Shown: positions 27,546 through 35,963 of the stretch, in pieces
Numbering within the stretch: position 1 is the first letter of the stretch
How the letters are laid out: every line of letters starts with the position of its first letter
From: Sphingomonas adhaesiva
GTDB lineage: Bacteria; Pseudomonadota; Alphaproteobacteria; Sphingomonadales; Sphingomonadaceae
DNA length: 64,000 bases
Assembly (NCBI RefSeq): GCF_002374855.1
Contig: NZ_NWVC01000007.1
Location: forward strand, 62,001-126,000
Reading direction: 5' to 3'
Program-made: the position numbers and the translations under genes
Notes under the pieces: model-generated
What the model was told of the DNA's origin: nothing
The model's input: only the letters and a program-made list of their open reading frames with translations
The model's database searches: none

Positions 27546-27725
27546 CTATGGCCGCGCGGTCGCGTTCGCGCGCTTGCGCGCGACCGCCTCGCGCAACCGC
27601 TGCGTATAACGTTCGGCCAGGTCGAGGTGGAGCCGCCGGATCGCCTTGACGTCCGTGTCGCGGGCAAGGGCGCGTTCCTGGTCGGAACGGCGGCGGAAGA
27701 ATTCGGCATCGTCGGTGGCTGACAT
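27546..27725 (-). CDS. 59-aa conserved small protein
   Basis: A small charged protein beginning MSATDDAEFFRRRSDQERAL and continuing ARDTDVKAIRRLHLDLAERY. It resembles a helical family of about 60 residues that recurs in sphingomonads (acidic start, then E/R-rich helix with LAERY). The ATG at 27725 is preceded by AGAAAGG. It is convergent with the DUF1989 gene. No function is known; it may bind a partner as a helix pair. Confidence 0.65.
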   Translation of the reverse strand: MSATDDAEFFRRRSDQERALARDTDVKAIRRLHLDLAERYTQRLREAVARKRANATARP

Positions 27726-27867
27726 GGCGCAACCTTTCTGATCGAGCGAAGGGGCCGCCGGCATCCGGCGGCGGTTGCGCACTATGCACCACCCTGCCGC
27801 GCGCGGCGTTCAACTCGATCAAGATTCCGCCACAATTCCCGTCGCTTGGCCGCGAAGCGCGGTCGCG

Positions 27868-28629
27868 CTATCCCCCGCCGTGCAGGTTGATCTTCTGCCC
27901 GGTGACGTAGTCGGCGTCAGCCGACACGAAGAAGGCGACCGCCGCCGCGACGTCCTCCGGCGTGGAAACGCGCCCGAACGGCGACCCCGCGTCCAGTTCA
28001 TGGATATCCGCCACGCCGCGCGTCGCCATCGCCAGCCGCTTGCCCATGTCGGTGACGGTCAGTCCCGGCGCGACGATGTTGACGCGGATGCCATGCGCGC
28101 GCTCCTCCTTGGCCAGCGTCTGCGCCAGCGCCTCCACCGCCGCCTTGCCCATGTTGTACGGCGCGCCGTTGGCGGCGTGATACAGCGTCGCCACCGACGA
28201 GATCATCACGATATCGCCGCGCGTCCGCTGGCGCATCCACGGGATGGCCAGTTTCGACAGGTAATGCGGCGCCAGCGCATGGGTGCGCACCACGCGTTCC
28301 AGCTCGGCGGGATCGGTATCGGCGACCGATTGCCCGCGACTGGCGATGCCGGCGTTGTTGACCAGGATGTCGATCGCGCCGAAATCCGCCGCCACCGCCT
28401 CCACCAATGTCGCGCAGGCGTCGAACGAATCGACCGACGCCGGATAGGCGCGCGCGCGCCGCCCCATCGCCTCGATCGCGGCGACCACCTCCGCCGCGGC
28501 ATCGGCGTCGCGGCGGTAATTGACCGCCACGTCCGCGCCGTCGTGCGCCAGCCGCAGCGCGATCGCGCGCCCGATTCCGCGCCCCGCGCCCGTCACCAGC
28601 GCGACGCGTCCCGTCAGCGGCGCGCTCAT
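27868..28629 (-). CDS. SDR family oxidoreductase (3-oxoacyl reductase-like)
   Basis: A 253-aa classical short-chain dehydrogenase. TGAGRGIGRA binds the cofactor, with NYRRD after beta-2 favouring NADP(H). NNAG is at beta-4, the catalytic Ser is in ISSVATLYH and Tyr/Lys in YNMGK. The C-terminus ADYVTGQKINLHGGG is typical of FabG-like reductases. The start overlaps the enoyl-CoA hydratase stop (ATGA), so it is probably a beta-hydroxyacyl or related alcohol dehydrogenase in the same degradation route. Confidence 0.9.
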   Translation of the reverse strand: MSAPLTGRVALVTGAGRGIGRAIALRLAHDGADVAVNYRRDADAAAEVVAAIEAMGRRARAYPASVDSFDACATLVEAVAADFGAIDILVNNAGIASRGQSVADTDPAELERVVRTHALAPHYLSKLAIPWMRQRTRGDIVMISSVATLYHAANGAPYNMGKAAVEALAQTLAKEERAHGIRVNIVAPGLTVTDMGKRLAMATRGVADIHELDAGSPFGRVSTPEDVAAAVAFFVSADADYVTGQKINLHGGG

Positions 28630-29426
28630 GCCCGCGCTCCCTTGCTATAGTCCGGACGCCGCTTCTCCAGGAACGCGCTCAGCCCCTCGGCAAAGGCGTT
28701 GTCGCCGACGGTCAGGATCTGGTTGCGATCCTCCATCGCGATCGCCGATTCGAGCGAGGGGGCATCGATGCTCATCCGCAGACACTCCTTGGTCAGCCGC
28801 AGCCCCAGCGGCGAGGCATCCAGCATCCGTTCGACCAGCGGCACGGCCGCCGCCTCCAGCTCGGCATCGGGGACGACGCGGCTCACCAGCCCGCACGCCA
28901 GCGCGCGCTCGGCATGGATGAAATCGCCCGTCAGCATCAGTTCGGCCGCCAGCGACGCGCCGACCAGCCGCGGCAGGAAGTAACTGACCCCGATGTCGCA
29001 CGCCGACAGGCCGATGCGGATGAAGGCCGCGTTCATCCGCGCGCTTTCGCCCGCGATCCGCACGTCGGACGCCAGCGCCATCGCGAAGCCGCCGCCGCAC
29101 GCCGGCCCGTGGATCAGGCTGACGATCGGCTGCGGCGCATAGCGCATCGCCATCACGATCTCCGCGATCGACCGCTGGTGGCGCAGCCGGTCGATCGTGT
29201 CGCGCTCGACCGGATCGGCCTTCAGGTCCAGCCCCGCGCAATAGGCGCTGCCGGCGCCGCGCAGCACCACGACGCGCACCTCGCGGTCGGTCGCCAGCCC
29301 GCGGAAATAGTCGGAGAGTTCGCCGACCATCGCGTCGTCCAGCGCGTTGAGCCGGTCGGGCCGGTTCATCGTCACCCATTCGGTCGCGCCGCGCCGCTCC
29401 ACGACGATCGTCTGTCGCTGCGTCAT
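28626..29426 (-). CDS. Enoyl-CoA hydratase/isomerase family protein
   Basis: A 266-aa crotonase-fold enzyme. Oxyanion-hole regions are AGSAYCAGLDLKAD and HGPACGGGFAMALASD. The usual catalytic glutamates are not both obvious: the second region reads RMNAAFIRIGLSACDIGVSY, with a serine-cysteine-aspartate stretch, so isomerase or hydrolase activity is possible. The ATG at 29426 follows GGGAGAGGG. It starts a two-gene minus-strand operon with the SDR. The ATAAC-N4-GTTAT palindrome lies 37 bases upstream. Confidence 0.88.
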   Translation of the reverse strand: MTQRQTIVVERRGATEWVTMNRPDRLNALDDAMVGELSDYFRGLATDREVRVVVLRGAGSAYCAGLDLKADPVERDTIDRLRHQRSIAEIVMAMRYAPQPIVSLIHGPACGGGFAMALASDVRIAGESARMNAAFIRIGLSACDIGVSYFLPRLVGASLAAELMLTGDFIHAERALACGLVSRVVPDAELEAAAVPLVERMLDASPLGLRLTKECLRMSIDAPSLESAIAMEDRNQILTVGDNAFAEGLSAFLEKRRPDYSKGARA

Positions 29427-29462
29427 CACCCTCTCCCGTTCCTTCTTTGCGCGCAGGTTGGC

Positions 29463-29476
29463 ATAACTAAAGTTAT
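29463..29476. promoter_or_regulatory. ATAAC-N4-GTTAT palindrome between the hydratase and fdhD
   Basis: ATAACTAAAGTTAT, with perfect five-base (in fact six-base) arms, is the only AT-rich patch in the 100-base divergent region. The same arms and spacing, followed by CCC, occur at 32601-32614 before the SDR/acyl-CoA dehydrogenase operon. A shared repressor site is the simplest reading. Confidence 0.55.
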
Positions 29477-29526
29477 CCCGCAACGGCGATGGCCGCGGGG
29501 ATGCGGATCGGGCACAAGCGCGCGCG

Positions 29527-30297
29527 ATGGACCACGACTTCCGCCGCGCCTTTCCCGATGGCCGCACCGAACCGCACCGCCGCGCGATCGCCGAGGAGGC
29601 GCCGGTCGCGATCGAGGTCAACGGCCTGGGCTATGCGGTGATGATGGCGACCCCCGCCGACCTTGCCGATTTCGCCACCGGCTTCGCGCTGTCCGAACGG
29701 ATCGTCGCCGATCGCTCGGAACTGGCCGCGATCGACCTGCATGACGCACCGCAGGGGACGATCGTGCGGCTCGCCGTGCCCCCCGCGCGCGCCGCCGCGG
29801 TCGCCGACCGCGTGCGGCGGCGCACCAGCGACAGTTCGTGCGGACTGTGCGGGATGGACAACCTCGATGCCGTCCACCGCCCGCTGCCGCGCGTCCCCGC
29901 CGCCACCGCGCCGACCGCGGCGGTGTTCGCCGCGCTGGCGGCGATGCGCGCGCACCAGCCGCTGAACGCCGCGACCGGCGCCGCGCATGCCGCGATGCTG
30001 TGCGCGGCGGACGGCACGATCCGCTGCGCGCGCGAGGATGTCGGCCGCCACAATGCCTTCGACAAGCTGATCGGCGCGATGGCGCGCGGCGGCATGGCGT
30101 GGGACGGCGGGTTCGCGCTGCTGTCGTCGCGCTGTTCGTACGAACTGGTGGAAAAGGCCGCGCTGGCCGACTGCCCGATGCTGGTCACCGTATCGGCGGC
30201 GACCACGCTGGCGCTGGCGCGCGCCGCCGCGGCGGGGTTGACGCTGGTCAGCCTGGCGCGCGACGACGCGGTGCTGATCGCCGATCCCGTGCGTTAG
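29527..30297 (+). CDS. fdhD: Formate dehydrogenase accessory sulfurtransferase
   Basis: A 256-aa protein that delivers sulfur from IscS to the molybdenum cofactor of formate-dehydrogenase-type enzymes. The sulfur-carrying loop is SSCGLCGM (two cysteines separated by two residues), and CAREDVGRHNAFDKLIG is the other hallmark. The C-terminal SRCSYELVEKAA and PMLVTVSAATTLA regions complete the family pattern. It ends seven bases before the FdhF/YdeP gene, its presumed client. Confidence 0.94.
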   Translation: MDHDFRRAFPDGRTEPHRRAIAEEAPVAIEVNGLGYAVMMATPADLADFATGFALSERIVADRSELAAIDLHDAPQGTIVRLAVPPARAAAVADRVRRRTSDSSCGLCGMDNLDAVHRPLPRVPAATAPTAAVFAALAAMRAHQPLNAATGAAHAAMLCAADGTIRCAREDVGRHNAFDKLIGAMARGGMAWDGGFALLSSRCSYELVEKAALADCPMLVTVSAATTLALARAAAAGLTLVSLARDDAVLIADPVR

Positions 30298-30304
30298 GGG
30301 TGCC

Positions 30305-32569
30305 ATGACCGAACAATATGACGACCGCCCCGATTTCACCCCCTATCCCGGCCCGGCGGGCGGATGGGGGTCGCTCCGCTCGCTGGCGGACATCATCCCG
30401 CGCGAAAAGAACCCGGTCGTCACCAGCGCCGAGCTGCTGCGCCAGAACAAGCCGGACGGCTTCGCCTGCGTCAGCTGCGCCTGGGCCAAGCCCGATCCGA
30501 CGCATGCCGCCGAATTCTGCGAAAACGGCGCGAAGGCGACCGCCTGGGAAATCACCTCGCAGCGCGTCACCCCGGCGTTCTTCCGCCAGCATACGTTGAC
30601 GCAGCTGCGCGGCTGGAGCGATTACCGGCTGGAGGAAGCCGGGCGGCTGACCCATCCGATGCGCTACGACGCTGCGACCGACCGCTATGTCGTGGCGCCG
30701 TGGGAGGAGGCGTTCGCCGCGATCGCCGCGCGGCTCAAGCCGCTCGATCCGCGGTCGGTGGTCTTCTACGCCTCGGGCCGCGCCAGCCTGGAAACCTCGT
30801 TCCTGTGGCAGCTGATGGCGCGCCTCTACGGCAACCAGAACCTGCCCGACAGTTCGAACATGTGCCACGAATCGACGTCGGTCGGGCTGAAGGCGTCGAT
30901 CGGCGTGCCGGTGGGCACCGTGAAGATCGAGGATTTCGACCATACCGACTGCATCCTGCACTTCGGCCAGAACGTCGCCACCAACAGCCCGCGGATGCTC
31001 CACCAGCTGCGCGCGGTGCACAAGCGCGGCGCACCGATCGTCGTGTTCAACCCGCTGCGCGAACGCGGGCTGGAACGCTTCACCGATCCGCAGAACCCGA
31101 TCGAGATGGCGACCGGCGGCGAAACCCCGATCGCCACCCAATATCATCAGGTGATCGCCGGCGGCGATATCGCCGCGATGACCGGCATCGCCAAATGGCT
31201 GATCGACAACGACCGCGTCGACCACGATTTCGTCGCCCGCCACACCCACGGCTATGAGGCGTTCGCCGCCAGCGTGCAGGCGGCGGACTGGGCGGATATC
31301 GAACGCGAATCGGGGCTGACGCGTGCCGCGATCGAGGGGGTCGCGGCCATCTATGCGCGCGCGAAGGCGGCGATGGCGATCTACGGCATGGGGCTGACGC
31401 AGCATGTGAAGGGCGTCGACAACGTCCGCATGCTCGTGAACCTGATGCTGATGCGCGGCAACATCGGCAAGCCGGGCGCGGGCCTGTGCCCGGTGCGCGG
31501 GCACAGCAACGTGCAGGGCCAGCGCACCGTCGGCATCACCGAGAAGACCGAGCTGGCGCCGGTCGATGCGCTTAAGGAGCGCTATGGCTTCACTCCGCCC
31601 ACCGAAAAGGGGCTGGACACGGTGGAGGCGTGCCGCGGCATCATCGACGGCACGGTGAAGGCGTTCCTGTCGCTGGGCGGCAATTTCGCGCGCGCGGTGC
31701 CGGAAACCGAACTGGTCGAGGACGGCTGGATGCGGATGGACCTGTCGGTGCAGATCGCCACCAAGCTGAACCGCAGCCACCTGCTGCCCGCCGCCGGCGA
31801 CACCTGGCTGCTGCCGTGCCTGGGCCGGATCGAGCGCGATCTGCAGGAAACGGGGCCGCAGCGTGTGACGGTGGAGGATTCGACCAGCGTCATCCACGCC
31901 TCGCTGGGGAAGGTCGATCCCGCCAGTCCGCACCTGCTCTCCGAACCCGCGATCGTCGCGGGCATCGCCAGGGCGCTGCTGCCCGCCAATCCGGCGGTGA
32001 AATGGGACGAATGGATCGGCGACTATGCGCTGATCCGCGACGAGATCGCGGCGATCTTCCCGCATTTCTTCGCCCGCTTCAACCAGCGCCTCGCCGAGGA
32101 GCCGGGCGGTTTCTGGAAGGGGAACAAGGCATCGGGGCGCGAATGGGACACGCCCAGCGGCAAGGCCGAGTTCCTGGCGCCGGCCGAGCTGAACGCCACC
32201 GGCTTCGCCGCCGCGGACGGCCGCTACCGGCTGCTCACCTTGCGCTCGAACGATCAGTTCAACACCACCGTCTACGGCTATTCGGACCGGTTCCGCGGCA
32301 TCAACGGCACGCGGCAGGTGGTGCTGATGAACCGCGACGATATCGCGAAGGCGGGGCTGTCGAACGGACAGAAGGTGACGCTGGCCAGCGACGCGGGCGA
32401 CAACCACGACCGGCGCGTCGGCGACCTGATCGTCGTCGAATACAATGTGCCGCCCGGCTGCATCGCGGCCTATTACCCGGAGTGCAACCCGCTGATCCCG
32501 CTGGAACATCATGCGGAGGAAAGCCACGTCCCCGCCGCCAAGTCGGTGCCGGTGCGGATCGTCGCCTGA
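30305..32569 (+). CDS. FdhF/YdeP family molybdopterin oxidoreductase
   Basis: A 754-aa enzyme of the YdeP branch of the molybdopterin oxidoreductases. The N-terminal cysteines are Cys55, Cys58 and Cys72 (ACVSCAWAKPD, then EFCENGAKA), one fewer than a standard four-cysteine Fe-S site. Moco-region residues include SNMCHESTSVGLK (Cys187) and the C-terminal molybdopterin-binding domain (SNDQFNTTVYGYSDRFRGI). No TGA codon or selenocysteine is used. The natural substrate of this family is unsettled; YdeP is linked to acid resistance in E. coli. Coupled closely to fdhD. Confidence 0.9.
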   Translation: MTEQYDDRPDFTPYPGPAGGWGSLRSLADIIPREKNPVVTSAELLRQNKPDGFACVSCAWAKPDPTHAAEFCENGAKATAWEITSQRVTPAFFRQHTLTQLRGWSDYRLEEAGRLTHPMRYDAATDRYVVAPWEEAFAAIAARLKPLDPRSVVFYASGRASLETSFLWQLMARLYGNQNLPDSSNMCHESTSVGLKASIGVPVGTVKIEDFDHTDCILHFGQNVATNSPRMLHQLRAVHKRGAPIVVFNPLRERGLERFTDPQNPIEMATGGETPIATQYHQVIAGGDIAAMTGIAKWLIDNDRVDHDFVARHTHGYEAFAASVQAADWADIERESGLTRAAIEGVAAIYARAKAAMAIYGMGLTQHVKGVDNVRMLVNLMLMRGNIGKPGAGLCPVRGHSNVQGQRTVGITEKTELAPVDALKERYGFTPPTEKGLDTVEACRGIIDGTVKAFLSLGGNFARAVPETELVEDGWMRMDLSVQIATKLNRSHLLPAAGDTWLLPCLGRIERDLQETGPQRVTVEDSTSVIHASLGKVDPASPHLLSEPAIVAGIARALLPANPAVKWDEWIGDYALIRDEIAAIFPHFFARFNQRLAEEPGGFWKGNKASGREWDTPSGKAEFLAPAELNATGFAAADGRYRLLTLRSNDQFNTTVYGYSDRFRGINGTRQVVLMNRDDIAKAGLSNGQKVTLASDAGDNHDRRVGDLIVVEYNVPPGCIAAYYPECNPLIPLEHHAEESHVPAAKSVPVRIVA

Positions 32570-32600
32570 TCGTGCCAAGCCTCTTGACGTGCGCGTCACC

Positions 32601-32614
32601 ATAACAGACGTTAT
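32601..32614. promoter_or_regulatory. ATAAC-N4-GTTAT palindrome before the SDR/acyl-CoA dehydrogenase operon
   Basis: ATAACAGACGTTAT repeats the arms and spacing of the site at 29463-29476, and both are followed by CCC. A TTGACG hexamer at 32584-32589 lies just upstream and is itself half of an imperfect TGACG-N4-CGTCA palindrome. A further ATAAC half-site occurs at 32621-32625. Confidence 0.55.
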
Positions 32615-32644
32615 CCCTCGATAACCCGCAAGAGGGAGAGGGAT

Positions 32645-33433
32645 GTGCAGCTTGGCCCCGATATCGCGGCCGTCGTCACCGGGGGTGCGTCCGGACTGGG
32701 GCGCGCTACCGCTCAGGCGCTGATCGCCGCCGGATGCCGCGTCGCGCTGTTCGATCGCAATGCCGATATCGGACCGGGCGTCGCGGCTGAGATCGGCGCG
32801 ACCTTCTGCCATGTCGACGTCACCGATCAGGGGTCGGTCGACGCCGGCTTCGCCGCGGCGCGCGCCGCCAACGGGCAGGAACGCGTGCTGGTCAATTGCG
32901 CCGGCGGCAGCGTCGGCGGCCCGAACAAGACGGTCGCGCGGTCGAAGGAGGACGGCGCGATCGTCCCCTATCCGATCGACCATTACCGCGCGACGCTCGA
33001 ACTCAACCTGGTCGGCACGTTCCGCTGCATCGTCGGCGCGGCGGCGGGGATGATGACGCTGCCGCCCACCGCCGACGGCGATCGCGGCGCGATCGTCAAC
33101 ACCGCCAGCGTCGCGGGCGAGGAAGGGCAGGTCGGCCAGATCTCCTATGCCTCGGCCAAGGCGGGGATCATCGGCATGACATTGGTGGTCGCGCGCGATC
33201 TGGCGGCGGAGGCGATCCGCTGCAACACGATCCTGCCCGGCATCTTCGACACGCCGCTGCTGGCGCGGGCGAAGCCGCAGGTGAAGGCGGCGCTGGGCGC
33301 GATGGTGCCGTTCCCGAAGCGGCTGGGCCGCGCCGACGAATATGCCCGGCTCGCGCTGGAGATGATCCGCAACCCCTATTTCAATGGCGAGGACGTCCGG
33401 CTGGACGGCGCCATCCGCATGCAGCCGAGGTAG
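32645..33433 (+). CDS. SDR family 3-hydroxyacyl-CoA dehydrogenase (HSD17B10-like)
   Basis: A 262-aa short-chain dehydrogenase of the type II 3-hydroxyacyl-CoA dehydrogenase group. VVTGGASGLGRATA binds NAD, with Asp after beta-2 (LFDRNAD) favouring NAD over NADP. NCAGG replaces NNAG, the catalytic Ser is in NTASVAGEEG, and Tyr/Lys are in YASAK. The PNKT insert and NTILPGIFDTPLL are characteristic. The GTG start at 32645 follows a strong AGAGGGAGAGG; the ATG two bases earlier is out of frame. It heads an operon with two acyl-CoA dehydrogenases. Confidence 0.9.
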   Translation: MQLGPDIAAVVTGGASGLGRATAQALIAAGCRVALFDRNADIGPGVAAEIGATFCHVDVTDQGSVDAGFAAARAANGQERVLVNCAGGSVGGPNKTVARSKEDGAIVPYPIDHYRATLELNLVGTFRCIVGAAAGMMTLPPTADGDRGAIVNTASVAGEEGQVGQISYASAKAGIIGMTLVVARDLAAEAIRCNTILPGIFDTPLLARAKPQVKAALGAMVPFPKRLGRADEYARLALEMIRNPYFNGEDVRLDGAIRMQPR

Positions 33434-33438
33434 CGCCG

Positions 33439-34530
33439 ATGAACTTCGACTATTCCGATGAGCAGAAGATGCTGAAGGAGGAGGCGCGCCGCTTCCTGGC
33501 CGCGCGCTGCGATACCGCGGTGGTGCGCGGCGTCCTCGATCACGACGACCGGCATCACGACGATGCGCTGTGGCGCGCGATCGCGGGGCAGGGCTGGCTG
33601 GGGGCGGCGATCCCGGAAGCTTATGGCGGGCTGGGGCTGGGCCATGTCGAATTGTGCGCGCTGGCGGAAGAGCTGGGCCGCGCGCTGGCGCCGGTACCGT
33701 TCGCGTCCACCGTCTATTTCGTCGCCGAGGCGCTGATGCTGCTGGGCAGCGAGGAACAGAAGACGCGCTGGCTGCCGCGCATCGCCGCGGGCGAGGTCAT
33801 CGGCGCCTTCGCCACCTCGGAGGGGCCGGGCGCAATCGCGCCGGGGCGGATCGCGACGCGCGTCGTCGACGGCCGGCTCAGCGGCACCAAGATCCCCGTC
33901 ACCGACGGGCAGATCGCCGACGTGCTGGTCGTGCTCGCAGACGACGGCCTGTACCTGGTGGAGGGGCCGGTCGCCGCCGAGCCGCTGGCGACGCTCGACC
34001 CTACGCGCGCCGCCGCGAAGATCGTCTTCAACGGCGCGCCGGCCGAGCGGCTGGGCGACGAGGACGGCTTCGCCGCGATGCAGGCGGTGTTCGACCGCGC
34101 GGCGGTGCTGCTGGCGTTCGAGCAGCTGGGCGGCGCCGACCGCGCGCTGGAAATGGCCAAGGACTATGCGCTCCAGCGCCACGCCTTCGGCCGCGCGATC
34201 GGCGGCTATCAGGCGATCAAGCACAAGCTGGCCGACATTTACGTCAGGAACGAGATCGCACGCTCCAACGCCTATTACGGCGCCTGGGCGCTGGGCAGCG
34301 GCGCGGCGGAACTGCCGCTGGCCGCCGCGACCGCGCGCGTCGCCGCCAGCGAGGCCTATTGGTTCGCCGCCAAGGAGAATATCCAGACCCACGGCGGCAT
34401 CGGCTTCACCTGGGAAGCCGATCCGCAGCTCCACTATCGCCGCTCGCGCCAGCTGGCGCTGGTTGCCGGGGCGCCGGCGGTCTGGCGCGAGCGGCTGGTC
34501 GCGCAGCTCGAACGCCGCAACGCGGCCTGA
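33439..34530 (+). CDS. Acyl-CoA dehydrogenase, subunit 1 of a pair
   Basis: A 363-aa FAD-dependent acyl-CoA dehydrogenase starting MNFDYSDEQKMLKEEARRFL. The middle domain is divergent, with FATSEGPGAIAPG where the flavin-contact region usually reads TEP. ALQRHAFGRAIGGYQAIKHKLAD and ENIQTHGGIGFTWEADPQLH are conserved. The YEGT-type catalytic glutamate motif near the C-terminus is absent (HYRRSRQLALVAG). Such proteins often work as alpha2-beta2 heterotetramers with a neighbour, here the gene 16 bases downstream. The start is five bases after the SDR stop. Confidence 0.88.
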   Translation: MNFDYSDEQKMLKEEARRFLAARCDTAVVRGVLDHDDRHHDDALWRAIAGQGWLGAAIPEAYGGLGLGHVELCALAEELGRALAPVPFASTVYFVAEALMLLGSEEQKTRWLPRIAAGEVIGAFATSEGPGAIAPGRIATRVVDGRLSGTKIPVTDGQIADVLVVLADDGLYLVEGPVAAEPLATLDPTRAAAKIVFNGAPAERLGDEDGFAAMQAVFDRAAVLLAFEQLGGADRALEMAKDYALQRHAFGRAIGGYQAIKHKLADIYVRNEIARSNAYYGAWALGSGAAELPLAAATARVAASEAYWFAAKENIQTHGGIGFTWEADPQLHYRRSRQLALVAGAPAVWRERLVAQLERRNAA

Positions 34531-34546
34531 AGCGAGGAACGGTACG

Positions 34547-35749
34547 ATGGACTTCAACGATACCCCCGACGAAGCCGCCTATCGCGCCCGCGCGCGAGAC
34601 TGGCTGGCCGCGAACGTCGCCGAGCACAAGGCGATCGCTTATGCCGACGACATGGCGGCGGCGCGCGCGTGGCAGGCGCGCAAGGCCGCGGCCGGCTATG
34701 CGCAGATCACCTGGCCGAAGGAATGGGGCGGCGGCGGCGGTACCCCGATCCAGAGCGTGATCTTCGGGCAGGAGGAGGCAAAGCACCCCGTCCAGTACGG
34801 CTATTTCACGATCGGGCTGGGGATGTGCATCCCCACCGTCATGGCCTTCGCCGACGATGCGACGAAGCAGCGGTTCGTCGGCCCGGCGCTGCGCGGCGAG
34901 GAAATCTGGTCGCAGCTGTTTTCCGAACCCGCCGGCGGGTCGGACGTTGCAGCGATCCGCACCCGCGCGGTGCGCGACGGCGACGACTGGGTCGTCAACG
35001 GGCAGAAGGTGTGGACGTCGGGCGCGCATTATTCCGACTTCGGCATCGTGCTGGTGCGCACCAACCCCGACGTGCCCAAGCACAAGGGGCTGACGATGTT
35101 CTGGCTCGACTTGCGCGCGCCGGGGGTGGAGATCCGGCCGATCCACCAGATGTCGGGCGGGTCGAACTTCAACGAAGTCTATTTCACCGACGTGCGCATC
35201 CCCGACGCGCAGCGGCTGGGCGCGGTCGATGCCGGTTGGAAGGTCGCGCTGGTCACGCTGATGAACGAACGGCTGGCGGTCGGCGGCGGCGGCGGCGCGG
35301 GGCCGAAGGAGATATTGAAACTGGCGCGTGAGGTGGACGGCGCGGACGGCGGCAAGCTGCTCCACGATCCCGCCTTTCGCCAGAAACTGGCCGACTGGTG
35401 GGTCCAGGCGGAGGGGCTGCGCAACACCCGGATGCGCACCATCACCGCGCTCAGCCGCGGGCAGACGCCGGGGCCGGAAAGCTCGATCGGCAAGATCATC
35501 GCCGCCAACCAGTTGCAGGATATCGGCAATTCGGCGGTCGAGGCGGAGGACCAATACGGCATCATCGCCGATCCCGCGCTGGCGCCGCTGCGCGGGCTGT
35601 TCCAGTCGGCGACGCTCAACGCGCCGGGGCTGCGCATCGCGGGCGGCACCGACGAGATCCTGAAGAACATCATCGCCGAACGCGTGCTGGGCCTGCCCGG
35701 CGAAATCCGCACCGACAAGGACGCGGCGTTCCGCGACCTGCCGGCGTAG
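34547..35749 (+). CDS. Acyl-CoA dehydrogenase, subunit 2 of a pair
   Basis: A 400-aa acyl-CoA dehydrogenase. WSQLFSEPAGGSDVAAIRTR and WVVNGQKVWTSGAHYSDFGI form the FAD/acyl pocket. The C-terminal AGGTDEILKNIIAERVLGLP is complete, but the usual catalytic Glu of YEGT is Gly in AGGT, as in FadE-type partners where catalysis uses another residue or the other subunit. It ends the SDR operon. The substrate may be a branched, cyclic or sterol-like acyl-CoA; the sequence does not decide. Confidence 0.9.
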   Translation: MDFNDTPDEAAYRARARDWLAANVAEHKAIAYADDMAAARAWQARKAAAGYAQITWPKEWGGGGGTPIQSVIFGQEEAKHPVQYGYFTIGLGMCIPTVMAFADDATKQRFVGPALRGEEIWSQLFSEPAGGSDVAAIRTRAVRDGDDWVVNGQKVWTSGAHYSDFGIVLVRTNPDVPKHKGLTMFWLDLRAPGVEIRPIHQMSGGSNFNEVYFTDVRIPDAQRLGAVDAGWKVALVTLMNERLAVGGGGGAGPKEILKLAREVDGADGGKLLHDPAFRQKLADWWVQAEGLRNTRMRTITALSRGQTPGPESSIGKIIAANQLQDIGNSAVEAEDQYGIIADPALAPLRGLFQSATLNAPGLRIAGGTDEILKNIIAERVLGLPGEIRTDKDAAFRDLPA

Positions 35750-35784
35750 CGGGGCCGGGGCGGAGGCGCGGGCGATACGAAGGA

Positions 35785-35940
35785 GAAGATGGGTTCACGC
35801 GAAGACGCGAAGACGCGAAGGCGCGAAGCAATCGTCATCGACGCGCAGCGTCATCGTCCTGTGCCATCTGACGGGCGCGCTGTCGCGAACCGCGGGCGCC
35901 GCCCCGTTGCGCCTTCGCGTCTTCGCGTGAACCCATCTTC
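35785..35940. repeat. Dispersed inverted-repeat element, copy C
   Basis: Perfect 28-base inverted arms (35785-35812 and 35913-35940) begin GAAGATGGGTTCACGCGAAG and flank a 100-base centre. The left arm continues with further ACGCGAAG and GCGCGAAG units in tandem. It is the best-preserved copy of the family and fills the gap between the second acyl-CoA dehydrogenase and the convergent mgtC-like gene. Confidence 0.88.
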
Positions 35941-35963
35941 TTCGACCGCCCGGTGAGGGCGCG

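Noticed and set aside
30305..32569. Selenocysteine in the formate-dehydrogenase-like enzyme
   Set aside because: No in-frame TGA occurs within the gene and the candidate metal ligand is an ordinary cysteine codon.
30248..32983. A 911-codon open frame on the minus strand opposite the FdhF/YdeP gene
   Set aside because: It is Arg/Asp/His-rich, lacks any family motif and mirrors the coding strand. High GC at third positions keeps the antisense frame open. The plus-strand gene has clear domain motifs.
35785..35830. Tandem GAAGACGCGAAG units as a possible CRISPR or VNTR
   Set aside because: The units are contiguous with no spacers, and they form one arm of an inverted repeat rather than an array.
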